DNA of 64,000 bases from Batkoa obscura (GCA_030770535.1 JASVEC010000005.1:868001-932000), one strand, 5' to 3'; positions 52,624 to 63,827 are shown, counted from the first letter of the stretch. Notes: generated by a model from the sequence alone, not told the origin. Program-made: numbers and translations.

Positions 52624-54669
52624 TCATAAAGCTGTAGGCATTGCAAACATTGTTGATACTTTTTTAGGATCTAAACCAGCAATATTAAAAATTGCATGAA
52701 ATACTCCTCCAGTGCCTTCACCAGCAATTAAACCAGATGCCAAAGCAATTCCCATAATTTTCCAATATTTTGGATTTACTTTGTTCCAAATAACCCCAAT
52801 TAAAGCACCAAGGACGCTGGCGATAGGTAGTGCAGGTGCTGGGTTGATAAAAGCAATACCAATAGCATTCCAATTTGGAATATAACCAGCATACTTTTTT
52901 AAGTAGCTATTTTTAAGAACAACTAATATAATTGTACTTAAACCAAACACTAAGCAAGCGATTCTACATGATTCTGGGATAACTTTTAATATATCTGAAG
53001 TCAAAGCTTGAGTTACGGCTGTCCAAGCTGCAACACCTGGTGCAGGAAATTCGCAAGGTGGAGAGCCTATTTTCTGTTGGATCAGAATACAAGGATATGC
53101 TTTACCAAATAACATAAATAGAACTACGGCGATAACAACTCCAAACACAGATCCAACAATTTGTGCATAAAATTGAGAGCGTGGAGATGCTTTCAAAATG
53201 TGACCAGTTTTTAAATCTCCTACCATATCTACCGCCTGAGATCCACAGGCTGCAGCAAGTGAACCAGCAATTAAATTATTAAGTTGTCGGACTTTTAGAT
53301 TGGCACCAGGTATTCCAGCAAATACGAATTGAGATGCTTTTCCAATAACCCCAACTGGATTAATATCAGTTTCACCTGCTGCTTGACAGCCTATAAGTGA
53401 AAATACAAATCCTAATATAATTGCTAAGATCCCAGCTCCTACGTTCATCTCAAAATATATAACTAACACGACAATTGTAAGCATTCCAGAAATTATAGTA
53501 CCAGAAACCCACATCCAAGTTGGAACAAGTTCGTTTTCTGGAACTGGATCTTCATTATCTCCAAAATTATACTCAATCCTTCTTATACGAAATAGCTTAG
53601 CAATTATATTATAAAGTTGAACCATACTACTTTTAAAACCATTAAAAATTGACTTTGATTGCATCAATAACTCAGTAAATGAGCAACATAATAAAATGAC
53701 AGTACCAATCCATAAATTCCATGATTGAACTGTTGCTTTATTTTTATCATAGTTCCATGGAGATACTTTCACTACTTCATTATTATCACTATAAAATAAT
53801 ACAGGGCCAATAACCCCCCAAGCTAATACACTGCCAAAAAAGAAAGAAGAGGCTGTGTTAAAACCAACAATCATACCTGAACCAAAAAACGCAGTTGTTA
53901 ATTGAAAGTGCCATCTCCAAAAAACATCGATAGTAGCTAGCAACTTGGAGCCAGTTGGGACTGAAATCCACCAAAGAATATGTAAATCAATAATAAATGG
54001 GGCAAAATAGCCTATCACTTTATAAATAAAAGCAACTATAAAAGAATACATAATCCATTTAGTTTGAACTTTTGCTTCTTTCCCACCTTTAGAATGTAAG
54101 GAAAGAATGGTATTAGCTGAAGCGGTAGGAGATGGGAAAATCAATTTTTGTTTGATTATAAAGTAGGATCTTAAAGGAACTGCAAAAAATAGACCATAAA
54201 AACCTGCTGCTAGTGTCCATAAAAATAGCATACTCCAATATTGGTCCAATGGAAGCTGAAATAATTCCAATCGAAACATGGTTGGTATACCATTAATAAA
54301 CCCAACCGATAAACCTCCTGCTGCTGTAGCTGCTGTTTGTACTGTGCAATTTTCTTTGATTCCAAAATAACCACCACCCAAGTATAATGGTAATTTAGAC
54401 CATGGCTTAAGTATAGCATATCCTAATATTGCACCAAAAATAGAAGCTGGGAAGCTGAATCCAGATTTTAATCCTAGATAAATATTACTTGCTGATACCA
54501 CACAGCCCAAAATAGATCCTAGGAGTGCTGCTCTAATTGTAAATTGGACCTTAGATTCTTCTTGATTATCGGTATATTCATCTAAATCACTATCTCGCTC
54601 TTCACAGTCTAAAGAATAAATGTCTTTACTTGAAGATGCCATATCTAGTATCTGTTGTGGTTTTGACAT
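52624..54669 (-). CDS. OPT-superfamily transporter 2
   Basis: Single exon, 681 residues. It shares most of the OPT 1 landmarks: SNIYLGLKSGFSFPASIFG, KENCTVQTAATAAGGLSVGF, PSPTASANTILSLHSKGG, QAAGETDINPVGVIGKASQF and GDLKTGHILKASPRSQFYAQ. It has a similar acidic N-terminus (SDLDEYTDNQEE). By eye most of the length is easily alignable with OPT 1, without large gaps, so the two are recent-to-moderate duplicates. Differences are spread over the loops (for example FRIRRIEYNFGDNEDPVPE against LPIKKIDFDGSGNKDPVPE), consistent with different expression or substrate range. The function is as for OPT 1: proton-coupled import of peptides or chelates is inferred from the family. Confidence 0.9.
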   Translation of the reverse strand: MSKPQQILDMASSSKDIYSLDCEERDSDLDEYTDNQEESKVQFTIRAALLGSILGCVVSASNIYLGLKSGFSFPASIFGAILGYAILKPWSKLPLYLGGGYFGIKENCTVQTAATAAGGLSVGFINGIPTMFRLELFQLPLDQYWSMLFLWTLAAGFYGLFFAVPLRSYFIIKQKLIFPSPTASANTILSLHSKGGKEAKVQTKWIMYSFIVAFIYKVIGYFAPFIIDLHILWWISVPTGSKLLATIDVFWRWHFQLTTAFFGSGMIVGFNTASSFFFGSVLAWGVIGPVLFYSDNNEVVKVSPWNYDKNKATVQSWNLWIGTVILLCCSFTELLMQSKSIFNGFKSSMVQLYNIIAKLFRIRRIEYNFGDNEDPVPENELVPTWMWVSGTIISGMLTIVVLVIYFEMNVGAGILAIILGFVFSLIGCQAAGETDINPVGVIGKASQFVFAGIPGANLKVRQLNNLIAGSLAAACGSQAVDMVGDLKTGHILKASPRSQFYAQIVGSVFGVVIAVVLFMLFGKAYPCILIQQKIGSPPCEFPAPGVAAWTAVTQALTSDILKVIPESCRIACLVFGLSTIILVVLKNSYLKKYAGYIPNWNAIGIAFINPAPALPIASVLGALIGVIWNKVNPKYWKIMGIALASGLIAGEGTGGVFHAIFNIAGLDPKKVSTMFAMPTAL

Positions 54670-56419
54670 AATAAATAAATTTTTTGAAGAATATGTAAAG
54701 TATCTATATTTATACTTATTTAAATCATGTTATTAAATAGTACTAATAAATCTTATTTAAATGTGAACAGATAGTGTTTCCTAAACAAAGTAATCTTGTT
54801 AATTTTTTTGTAAAAGATTATCAGCTATTACCTAATAAGTTCTACATATGATATTAATAACAATAAAAAATAGTCACGTTTTTATATACTCCCTGAAAAA
54901 AAGTAACGCCAAAAGCGCCATTATACATCAATAGTATTAATAAAAGATACTGAATACCGCTGCGTGTTAAATAATATAGTAGATGCAATTGATATAATTT
55001 TATATAAAAATATATTGAGCTTTTCCTGTATCATATTACTTTATCAATCGTATAATAACTAAGCATCAAATAAGATGAGTACTTATAATTTATAATTTTT
55101 ATTGTATTGTCACATTATTCATACCACTTTAGGATCATTTGAATATATTTTAACTATCTTATTGTAACATTGCACAACTATATAAAATATATTTGAATAC
55201 ACGCTATGATTTTTTATATAAAAAATAATAGCATGGCATAAAAAAATTGATACTTAACGTAACTAAGCTTATATTCCATAGCATTTTTAGTATAAACAAT
55301 CCTTTGAAATAAACATAAACTTAAGTAAACATATAAAAGTTAATTAAAATTTTCAAAGCTTATACAAAACAAGTTTATTCTTTTAAATTAAGGTGTTGGG
55401 TAAATGCTAGACTGACTATTTTGGTTAGAGTTCATTTTTTATATCTATTAAATATTTATAAGATTAAAGATATCTTTAAATTTACTTTACTTAGTAGAGT
55501 ATAACATTTGACATAAAAATATTAACACTCTTCTTGTTTAATAGATATTATCAAGAAACACTTGGAAGTGAATTTTTATCTTTATTTTTATTTTAAATGA
55601 ACATTTGATTAAATACGGGGATGTATTTTTGTGTTTAAGAATTTTACTAACAATCTTTCCACTCAAATAGCGCTTAAAAAATGGAAAAAATAATGAAGCC
55701 AAAAAAAACACCCCCATATGATATCTGAAGTTGCTAATTTTGAAAGTAATTTCTTCGGTCAGGGAATATCTCAAGAAAACAAGACTATCTTTAACCCAAA
55801 ATTTGAAGGTTTGAAATAAGGTTCTAACTTCAAAAGCCTACTTTTAATAAAAGTAACCTTATTTTTCAACCAGGTAGCTAAGCTATTGCCCATTTTTTTA
55901 AATAAAATTGAAGGCTAAAATGAAAATAGCGAAAAACCGAGCTTAGTATGGAAGCCAAGTAACTTAATGCTAACCAATTCTTCCCAAGAAAATAGGACTT
56001 GTGTTATTTTACTTTAATAACTAAGGGCGTCTGTTTCAAATAATGGCTTCTTTTACATAGTGTTAATAAATTAACTCTTATTTCTAACTAAGCTTTAAAC
56101 TGAAATAAAACATAATTAAAGTTGATTTTAGAAAAAGACGTTGAAAAAATTACATTCTATTTTAATAAGGAATCACAAGTTAATATCACCATGTTCAGTT
56201 GTGAAATAGTTATGTAATGATTTAGTGTTTTTTTTATAAATGTAGGTAAAATTTTAAAAATTTATATTAAGAATGATAAATAAGTGATAAATGTTTATTT
56301 GAATTCATAAATAAAGACAAAGGAACGAGTAAAAACGAAACGTAAACATGATATGTAAAAAAATGGTACTAAATAGCGCCTTAAATACAATTTTGGCATC
56401 TATACCTATGATAAATAAC
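54670..56419. other. AT-rich intergenic spacer with one MITE
   Basis: Between OPT 2 and the hypothetical gene at 56420 (both minus strand). Contains a MITE at 55616-55716. A minus-strand frame at 55538-55774 runs through that MITE and is not a gene. No other feature recognised; the part near 54670 should hold the OPT 2 promoter. Confidence 0.5.
55616..55716 (+). mobile_element. MITE copy 11
   Basis: Left end CGGGGATGTATTTTTGTG, right end AAAAAAAACACCCCCA, core TAGCGCTT intact, TA at 55614-55615 and 55717-55718. The TTTTTGTGTTTAAG variant is shared with the decayed copy at about 62459, so they are close relatives. Confidence 0.88.
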
Positions 56420-57178
56420 TTAAACAGACAGAAGTAGATTATTGAATGACTCAGGATGAACTCTCATTTCTCTTAACTTATATTTCCTGATTTCTTTATT
56501 CACTCTTTCAAGTTCTTTCTTGGTAAACTCAGGTGGCTCAACTGCTGTCCTTGGATAATCTTCAATGTTATAAGTTTCATACACAACTACATTCTCATCA
56601 AATCTTAAAGCCTTCGCTTTTGAAGGGTTTGTTTTAGCTTGAGTTTGACTAGAGAATGGTAATCGCTTGCACTTATTAAATGGGGTTGCTGTATGGCTAC
56701 GAATGACAACTTTAGTTTCATTATCTTCATCGTTATCTTCAAAATGGAACGTGATGTTTAGATAGTTCAATGTGTCGCTGAGGCTTGAATCACTTTTATC
56801 TATCACTCCATTGAGGCATGGTTCTGAAGGTGACGCTCTTAAAGATTTTATGGAACTCTTTAACGGTATCTTTGCATTTGAAGGTACTTTACTTAAATAA
56901 AAAGGATGTGCTATAGTAATTGAAGATGAGCTTGAGACTGATGCTGTAAGTGATTCACTGGAGCTATTGTTACTACATCCTAAAGTTATCGAGTAATCGG
57001 GATTAAATACAGATTCTTCTAATCTGAGGATAACAGGCGGTCTCCAACTAAAACCATCAAATTGAATTTCCTCTGCTTCTTCGCCCTTTACTTTAACATT
57101 ATCTTTAAATAAAGATTTCACAACTCCTTTAAAGGCTCTCCAACCTTTTTTATTTTTATGCTTATTTGAAATTGACAT
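56420..57178 (-). CDS. Hypothetical Ser-rich protein with C-terminal conserved-looking module
   Basis: Single exon, 252 residues, not recognised. The N-terminus is strongly basic (NKHKNKKGWRAFKGVVKSLF), like the basic KGFxKxxFKxF patch in the hypothetical gene at 31445. A Ser/Asn-rich middle (SSSESLTASVSSSSS) is probably disordered. The C-terminal 60 residues look ordered: RFDENVVVYETYNIEDYPRT, then FTKKELERVNKEIRKYKLRE and MRVHPES. A short RxF-ENV-V-ETY-type segment followed by a charged helix occurs at the C-terminus of several fungal regulatory proteins, so this could be a binding motif for a phosphatase or other partner. No signal peptide or membrane helix. It sits between two OPT genes on the same strand. 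Confidence 0.72.
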   Translation of the reverse strand: MSISNKHKNKKGWRAFKGVVKSLFKDNVKVKGEEAEEIQFDGFSWRPPVILRLEESVFNPDYSITLGCSNNSSSESLTASVSSSSSITIAHPFYLSKVPSNAKIPLKSSIKSLRASPSEPCLNGVIDKSDSSLSDTLNYLNITFHFEDNDEDNETKVVIRSHTATPFNKCKRLPFSSQTQAKTNPSKAKALRFDENVVVYETYNIEDYPRTAVEPPEFTKKELERVNKEIRKYKLREMRVHPESFNNLLLSV

Positions 57179-58685
57179 TAACAGTAATTTTAATAAAATG
57201 AAAATAATGAAATTGAGAAAAAAAGGGATACAAGCCTAATCTTAGTTTAAATACTAGCTACCATATAGCTTTAAGCCAGCCAATAGTTCTGGATTTATTT
57301 ACTAATTATTACTTATTTCAACAACAGTTTTCTTACACCTTTTTTACCTGGGACCGGTTTATGAATATAAGATCACTTTGCTATTTTGAGAAGTTAAACG
57401 CTTTTATTGTAAAAAATGGCATTTAATTTGTTGAGGAAATTAATAAGACTTTTTATTTGATAAAATAAAGAGTATTAGCAAATTAAAAGAAACTTTGCGA
57501 TTAGATAATTACCTTTAATTTGCTTAAATAATTTTTAATGATCAATTAATCATTTATAATTTTCCGTATCTTAAGATAGAATTAGAGCCAATAAGCTTTG
57601 GTTGTGCTTGTAAATCCATGAACAATTGATTAGTGACTAATTACTTTTGTGTTTTTGTCAAATTTATACAATATTTATGATTATTTAATAACCTCAAATA
57701 ACCATTTTATGTTTTAGATTCAGTTTAAGGTACTGATTTTCTTGCAGGGAATGTACACAGCAGATACGTTATTATTCTTTGGTAAACATAATTTTTTATA
57801 CCAGAGCTAGCTTATTATTGGGGGTTTGGGATATAACCTAAGATACAATTATTATCAAATGTTAAAAATTCTAACTCAATTGGCTTTATATGATACCAAA
57901 GATCTATAAGTATTTTTTAAGCTAGCTTAACAATATAAACTAAAATCACAATAAGTAGATGTTTAATTTAATTTTCAACAATATAGTAGTTATTTTCTAT
58001 CCTAAATTTAATTTTTAGAAAGTTAAATTATAATTAAACTTAATAAATTATGCAATTAAACACTACCTTAATCACAAACTACAAAAATTGTCTTACAACT
58101 TTATGCAATAAACACACTCTTACTATATTAAAAAATACTGAAATAAAACCCACCCTTTGAAGTAGATAAAAAACAAAAGCATTACTATGGATGCAACTGA
58201 TGTAATAGCCATTTTCATTTCCCCCACTAAATTATCCAATTGTTATTATTTTTATGTTATTTAGTGTATGCTGCTATAATTGTAATATTAGTTTTTTCTA
58301 AAAATTTAATTTTAATAAAATAATAATTTTATCATTTCATTAGTTATATTATTTAAAATATTTTTATCATGTGTAATGTAAGCTAAATTTACTATACATT
58401 TTTTATTCGTTTATATAATCATGAACTATTTAAGTTAGTTTAAAACATTTCATTAAACATAAGTTTGTAAGGTTATTTATTTTTAATCTGAAATACAAAT
58501 ATTTGAATGTCACAAATCATTGATTCACATACGAGATAAAATAAATATTCGTTAATACAATTTGTTTTTTTGTAATAATATGAATTATTGTGTTTTATTT
58601 ATTAAATGTATAAAAACAAATTTGTTAAATTCCAATAGTCTAATTTACATTGAAAGATTAAGGCTAAAAATAATCATTTACTAAG
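57179..58685. other. AT-rich intergenic spacer
   Basis: 1.5 kb between the hypothetical gene at 56420 and OPT 3, all minus strand. No MITE, coding frame or RNA gene was recognised. Confidence 0.5.
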
Positions 58686-60743
58686 TTAACATTTATTATT
58701 TGGGCATGCAAATTTAATAGCATATTCATCCTGCGATAGACTGATAAGGTTAAAGATAGCATGAAAGAGCCCTCCAATACCTTCACCAGCAATTAATCCA
58801 GATGCTAGTGGGATGCCGACAATTCCCCATAAGTTAGGATTATACTTATTCCAAATAAATCCAATAATTGCCCCTAATAGGTTTGAAACAGGTAAGCATG
58901 GTGTTGAATTGACAAAAGCTAACCCTATAGAATTCCAATTCGGCATATAAGTCCTATAATTCTTTAACAGGGTATGTTTGAGTACTGTAGATACTATGGT
59001 TACTATCGCAAATATCAAGCATGCTATTTTACATGATAAAGGTATAATATCATTAATGTTTTTGGTCAACGCTATAGTAACCCCAGTCCAAGCTGCTGCG
59101 CCAGGCACTGGGAATTCACATGTTTCAGTCGAAGAGTTTATATCCAATATACATGGATAAGCAGTAGCAAATAACATAAATAATACAACAGCAATAGCTA
59201 CACCAAATACGGAGCCAATTATTTGAGCATAAAATTGGGAACGTGGAGATACATTTAATAAATAACCAGTTTTTAAATCCCCCACCATATCCACTGTTTG
59301 TTGACTACATGCCGATGCCACACTACCAGCAATCAAATTATTTAATCTTAATATATCAAGACTCGGTGCTGGTATACCGGCGAAACAAAATTGAGATGCT
59401 TTCCCTATAACACCAGTTGGGTTAATATCGGTTTCTCCTGCTGTTTGACACCCAATGAATGAAAATAAAAAGCCTAATAAAGCAGCTAAAATTCCAGCTG
59501 GTATTGACATTTCAAAGTAAAATTTTAAAACTAAGACAGTTAAAAGTAATGAAGCTAGTGTTCCAGTTACCCACATCCAAATTGGTACTTGGCCTTCTAT
59601 AGGGACCGGATCTATATTATCAGAGCCATTAAATATTCTTTTTTTAATGGGAAGTACTTTTGCTAATAAATTGTTTAATTGAATTGCACCAGATTTAATC
59701 GCAGATAATAATGACTTATACTGCATAAATAATTCAGTAAATGAAGAGCATAGCAAAATAACTATCCCTACCCATAAATTCCATGTTTGTACGGTAGCTC
59801 CATCATCTTTAAATCCCCATGGTTTATTTTTTAATACTTGGTCACCTTGATCATAAAATAAATAAGGTCCAATAATTCCCCAGGCCAATACATCCCCCAC
59901 AAAGAAAGAAATAGCCGTGTTTAACCCTACCATCATACCTGCACCAAAAAATGCCGTTGTAACTTGAAAGTGCCACTTCCATACTAAATCTATGGTTGAT
60001 AGAACTTGTGAAACATTATTATTAATACCTGTTAATGAAAACCAATATAATATATGAAGGTCAATTATGGTCGGTATAAAATAACCAGTTACTTTATACA
60101 AAATTGAGATAATGAATGAACTTAACAACCATTTCGTTTTAGTAGCTGCTGTTCTGTCTTTTTTACTATGCAAAGAAATTATTGTATTAGCTGCTGCTGT
60201 AGGAGAAGGGAAGACCAGTTTTTGGCATATAACATAATAATGTCTCAATGGAACCGCAAAGAACATACCATAAAAAGCGGCTGCTAAAGTCCATAAAAAG
60301 AACATAGGCCAACACTGGTTTAAAGGTGGAAGCAAATTTAATCGAAACATTGCTGGTATTCCTGAAACATACCCAGCAAATAAACCGCCTGCCGCTACAG
60401 CCGCGGTCTGTATGGTACAATTTTCTTTTATACCAAACTCACCTCCTCCCCCTAGATAGGTTGGTAATTTTGACCACGGTTTTAGTATCCCATACCCTAG
60501 AATTGCTCCAAATATTGAAGCTGCAAACGTCCATCCAGATTTTAATCCCAAATACATATTGCTTGTAGCTATGATACAACCTAAAAGGGAACCTAGTATT
60601 GATGCTCTCCAAGTAAACTCAATGGGGTTATCATCGCCTTCATTTAAGATCTGATTATCATTGTAATCTAATGCATTTTTAACAAATATTGGATTGATTT
60701 CATATAACTTTTCATCATCTAAATCATTTATCTTATTTTCCAT
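58686..60743 (-). CDS. OPT-superfamily transporter 3
   Basis: Single exon, 685 residues. Landmarks as in the other two: SNMYLGLKSGWTFAASIFG, KENCTIQTAAVAAGGLFAGY, PSPTAAANTIISLHSKKD, QTAGETDINPTGVIGKASQF and GDLKTGYLLNVSPRSQFYAQ. It carries an extra Gly in the GGGGEFG loop relative to OPT 2 (GGGYFG), and has a different, shorter acidic N-terminus (INDLDDEKLYEINP). OPT 1 and 2 share the DSD motif there, which OPT 3 lacks, so by eye it may be the more distant paralogue; a tree would decide. Proton-coupled peptide or metal-chelate uptake is inferred from the family. Its upstream region carries a thrice-repeated motif described under findings. Confidence 0.9.
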   Translation of the reverse strand: MENKINDLDDEKLYEINPIFVKNALDYNDNQILNEGDDNPIEFTWRASILGSLLGCIIATSNMYLGLKSGWTFAASIFGAILGYGILKPWSKLPTYLGGGGEFGIKENCTIQTAAVAAGGLFAGYVSGIPAMFRLNLLPPLNQCWPMFFLWTLAAAFYGMFFAVPLRHYYVICQKLVFPSPTAAANTIISLHSKKDRTAATKTKWLLSSFIISILYKVTGYFIPTIIDLHILYWFSLTGINNNVSQVLSTIDLVWKWHFQVTTAFFGAGMMVGLNTAISFFVGDVLAWGIIGPYLFYDQGDQVLKNKPWGFKDDGATVQTWNLWVGIVILLCSSFTELFMQYKSLLSAIKSGAIQLNNLLAKVLPIKKRIFNGSDNIDPVPIEGQVPIWMWVTGTLASLLLTVLVLKFYFEMSIPAGILAALLGFLFSFIGCQTAGETDINPTGVIGKASQFCFAGIPAPSLDILRLNNLIAGSVASACSQQTVDMVGDLKTGYLLNVSPRSQFYAQIIGSVFGVAIAVVLFMLFATAYPCILDINSSTETCEFPVPGAAAWTGVTIALTKNINDIIPLSCKIACLIFAIVTIVSTVLKHTLLKNYRTYMPNWNSIGLAFVNSTPCLPVSNLLGAIIGFIWNKYNPNLWGIVGIPLASGLIAGEGIGGLFHAIFNLISLSQDEYAIKFACPNNKC

Positions 60744-60877
60744 CTTTTAGATACCTACCTTGTTTTTCTACAAAGTTTTTTTATAAAGCAAGGTATCTAT
60801 TTTATTAATTCAAGTCTTTCTATATATACATATTTTTTCTATATTTATTTGTTTTCCTTTAATTTATTGTTTTTTTC

Positions 60878-60896
60878 TATAACCTCAAAAGTACTC
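60878..60896 (+). promoter_or_regulatory. Repeated motif TATAACCTCAAAAGTACTC, copy 1
   Basis: Lies about 135 bp upstream of the OPT 3 start codon (gene on the minus strand). An identical 19-mer lies at 61096-61114 and a near-identical one at 61527-61544. Identity of the first two over 19 bp in such A/T-rich DNA is unlikely by chance; a shared regulator site or a decayed tandem repeat are both possible. Confidence 0.5.
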
Positions 60897-61095
60897 TTTT
60901 TTATAAAAATAGAATGTTCTATCTCTCTTATTATTTCCGCGCTATTGTATAATCTATTCATTTATTTGATGATATTTCTAATTATTTATAAACTATCCAA
61001 TTATAATCAAAGTTTTCACTGAAAAAATGTATTTCAATAATAACTAATGATTAATAATGATTGTTATTTAATCCTCATTGATTTCTATGACTTTT

Positions 61096-61114
61096 TATAA
61101 CCTCAAAAGTACTC
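61096..61114 (+). promoter_or_regulatory. Repeated motif TATAACCTCAAAAGTACTC, copy 2
   Basis: Identical over 19 bases to copy 1, 218 bp further upstream of OPT 3. Confidence 0.5.
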
Positions 61115-61297
61115 ACTGTTCCTTTCAAGTTTGAAAATAAAATTTACTAATGTTATTAAATTTTTAATCATAATCAACAGTATACGATTCCTAGTTATAA
61201 AATAATAATGTAGCTATAATTAATAAATAAAAAAAGCATCATCAATGATTTTGTTTCAATAGCTTTATGTTTTTTTAGCTAGAAATAAAATTAGATA

Positions 61298-61398
61298 TGG
61301 GAGTGTTTTTTTTGGTTTCATTATTTTTTCCATTTTTTAAGCGCTATTTGAGCGGAAAGATTGTTAGTAAAATTCTTAAACACAAAAATACATCCCCA
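61298..61398 (-). mobile_element. MITE copy 12 (reverse)
   Basis: Plus strand reads TGGGAGTGTTTTTTTTGG ... AAAATACATCCCCA, core TTTTAAGCGCTATTTGAG intact, TA at 61296-61297 and 61399-61400. Lies between motif copies 2 and 3 upstream of OPT 3. Confidence 0.88.
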
Positions 61399-61526
61399 TA
61401 TAAAGTTAAAGAAATTCGAATTTTTATTAAATATGATAAAAATTAGATAATCTATTCTTATTTTTTACTTTGAATCATTTTAGAAACAATTTATAGTTTC
61501 CATTGAAATTTTATAGGATTTATCAT

Positions 61527-61544
61527 ATGACCTCAAAAGTACCC
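61527..61544 (+). promoter_or_regulatory. Repeated motif, copy 3 (ATGACCTCAAAAGTACCC)
   Basis: Differs from copies 1-2 at two or three positions, 430 bp from copy 2 with a MITE inserted between them. Confidence 0.4.
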
Positions 61545-62458
61545 AATTCACTATTTATTTATCAATTTAATTTAATTTTTTAAAGTTTAATTTTGTTATT
61601 GGTAAATATTTCCTAAATCCACTATTACATTTTTTTTAAACTTTATAATCAACATATAAATTAGCATCAATAAATATCCTTGATCTTTGTTTTTGCCTTA
61701 AACACTGATTTAACTATATACAAACGTTTTGTTTAATTAAAAGTTATCTAAGATAATCTAAAGTAAAAATATTATAAATCATTGCTTAATAATTAAATAA
61801 ATTATAAGGCAACACTTTATTTCACAAAAACTGTTCAGGCCTTCAATAGAATCTTTATTTAGTATTTAATTGGAATGACATCAAAAATAATTTTAGTTTG
61901 TTTTTATATTTTGTTAACAGTTGTTTTATAGAGAAAATTTTTTATAATATAAAAAAGTATAAAAAACAAATGAGTATTATTTATATCTATAACTATATTT
62001 TTAGTAAATTAAGTTAAGTTAAAGTTATTAAAATAATAAGTTAAAAAGAATAAAACTTTATTGAAATCAGTTTTTATAATAAACTTTATTTTCTTAATAT
62101 TATTTATATTAATATTTATGTATAAATTTAATAAATATAATTAAACAGCTTTTTTTAACTAAATTATAAACAAATTAAAATCACTTATATAACTTTTAAT
62201 GCTCGTTTTTATTAAATTTAATTTATTGTTTACATGCTTTAATTTGGTGTTATGTTTATATAAATTAAGATGCTTTATATAGGTAAATTTAAGAGCTGTG
62301 AAATTCAGTATTTAGTAATTAAAATTAAAAGCTGTTTTAGTTTAATTAATTGGTTATAAATTAATAAGTTTTAGTTTATATAATTAAAATAAACTTAAAA
62401 TATAAAAAATAGTATGCAATAAATTATAAACTACATAAAGTTAATAAGATAAAAGATG

Positions 62459-62559
62459 TAAAGATATATTTTTGTGTTTAAAATTTTAATAACAACTTTT
62501 CCTCTTAAATAACACTTAAAAAATAAAAAAAGTGATAAACTTAAAAAAAAACACCTTTA
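62459..62559 (+). mobile_element. MITE copy 13, strongly A/T-converted
   Basis: Aligns along its whole length to the family, nearest copy 11 (shared TTTTTGTGTTTAA). Most differences are G to A or C to T: GGGG to AAAG, AGCGCT to AACACT, TGG to TAA, ACCCCCA to ACCTTTA. TATA surrounds the ends, so the exact boundary and TA duplication cannot be fixed. Confidence 0.75.
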
Positions 62560-62871
62560 TATAATTATACAACCTATATAAAATACTTATATAAAAAACA
62601 TAATTATATAATTTATATAAATATTTTATATAAAAAACTTCAATTTTATTAAAAAGACAGTTTTGAAATTAATTTAAAAAAAGATTATCACATTAAAAAG
62701 TTTTTTTACTATTTTACACTGAAGTGCTATATATTAAAAATATAATAGCAGTTATAACTTTTTATTATAATTACCAAATATAAATGTTCTAATATAGAAA
62801 TAGTATTTTTTATAGTTAAAAATAAAAAGTTTTTTAATAAATATAAATAAAAAAACTTTGAATTAATCATA

Positions 62872-62969
62872 GGGATGTATTTTTTTGTTTAAGAATTTTA
62901 CTAACAATCTTTCTGCTTAAATAACGCTTAAAAATGGAAAAAATAATGAAACCAAAAAAAACACCCCCA
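62872..62969 (+). mobile_element. MITE copy 14
   Basis: Left end GGGATGTATTTTTTTG, right end AAAAAAAACACCCCCA, TA at 62870-62871 and 62970-62971. Core is TAACGCTT, one change from consensus. Confidence 0.87.
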
Positions 62970-63827
62970 TACATTATTACTATTAAATTTTAATAACTTT
63001 TTATTATTTAACTTAGTTTATATAAATAACGTTATTTTATTTAAAGTATCTTTAATTAATATAGCAATTTTAAAGCTAGTAACTTTTATATTTATAATGA
63101 GTTTGGATTATAATGCTATAATAATTACACTTATTCAAATAATTTAATAATAAATAATTTAATTTAAAAATAAGCATAGGCATTTTAAATTAAAAAATAT
63201 CAATATTTCATACTGCTTTTAAATTATGGACCTAATTTTAACTTTTTTACTTCTGAATTAATTAAAGCTAATATAATAATTAAACAAAGTTAATTTAAAG
63301 TTAAAATAAGTTAAAGTGATTAAGGTTAAGGTTGGATTTGGATTTATTTAATTTTTGTATTAAAATTTAATAGATCTTTACACATAATCCGAAATTTCTC
63401 TTTATTTTTACGAAAATAAGTATTGTTATAAACATTCATTTAGAATTTTTTTGATTGTTTTTTGAGTTTATTTAAACAAATAATTGTAATTGGCTGATTT
63501 CGGATGATTTTTTTGTCTTCCTACCAATCACTTTTAAGTCAAATGTAAAGCAATTAAAATATCATTGACAAAAGCCTTACTTTAAAGTGAAATAATTTTT
63601 TTTGGTTGAGGACATTAGTTCAGGTGAAAATGCTTGAAATTTAAATTTAGAAAGCTTGATAATAATTTATCTATTTCAATTAATAATTCGAGCTTCTAAC
63701 CTTAGTTTGTCTAAATTTTCATTTTAAATTGAAATTATTCATCTTTATTCAAATTAAGCCAATTTTTTTGAGAACTTTTCAATTGCACTGCTATTAACTT
63801 GGAGTTTATTTTTTTAACCATTTTATA

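Noticed and set aside
55538-55774. Open reading frame of 78 codons on the minus strand
   Set aside because: It runs through MITE copy 11 (55616-55716) and reflects the repeat's inverse sequence, not a gene.
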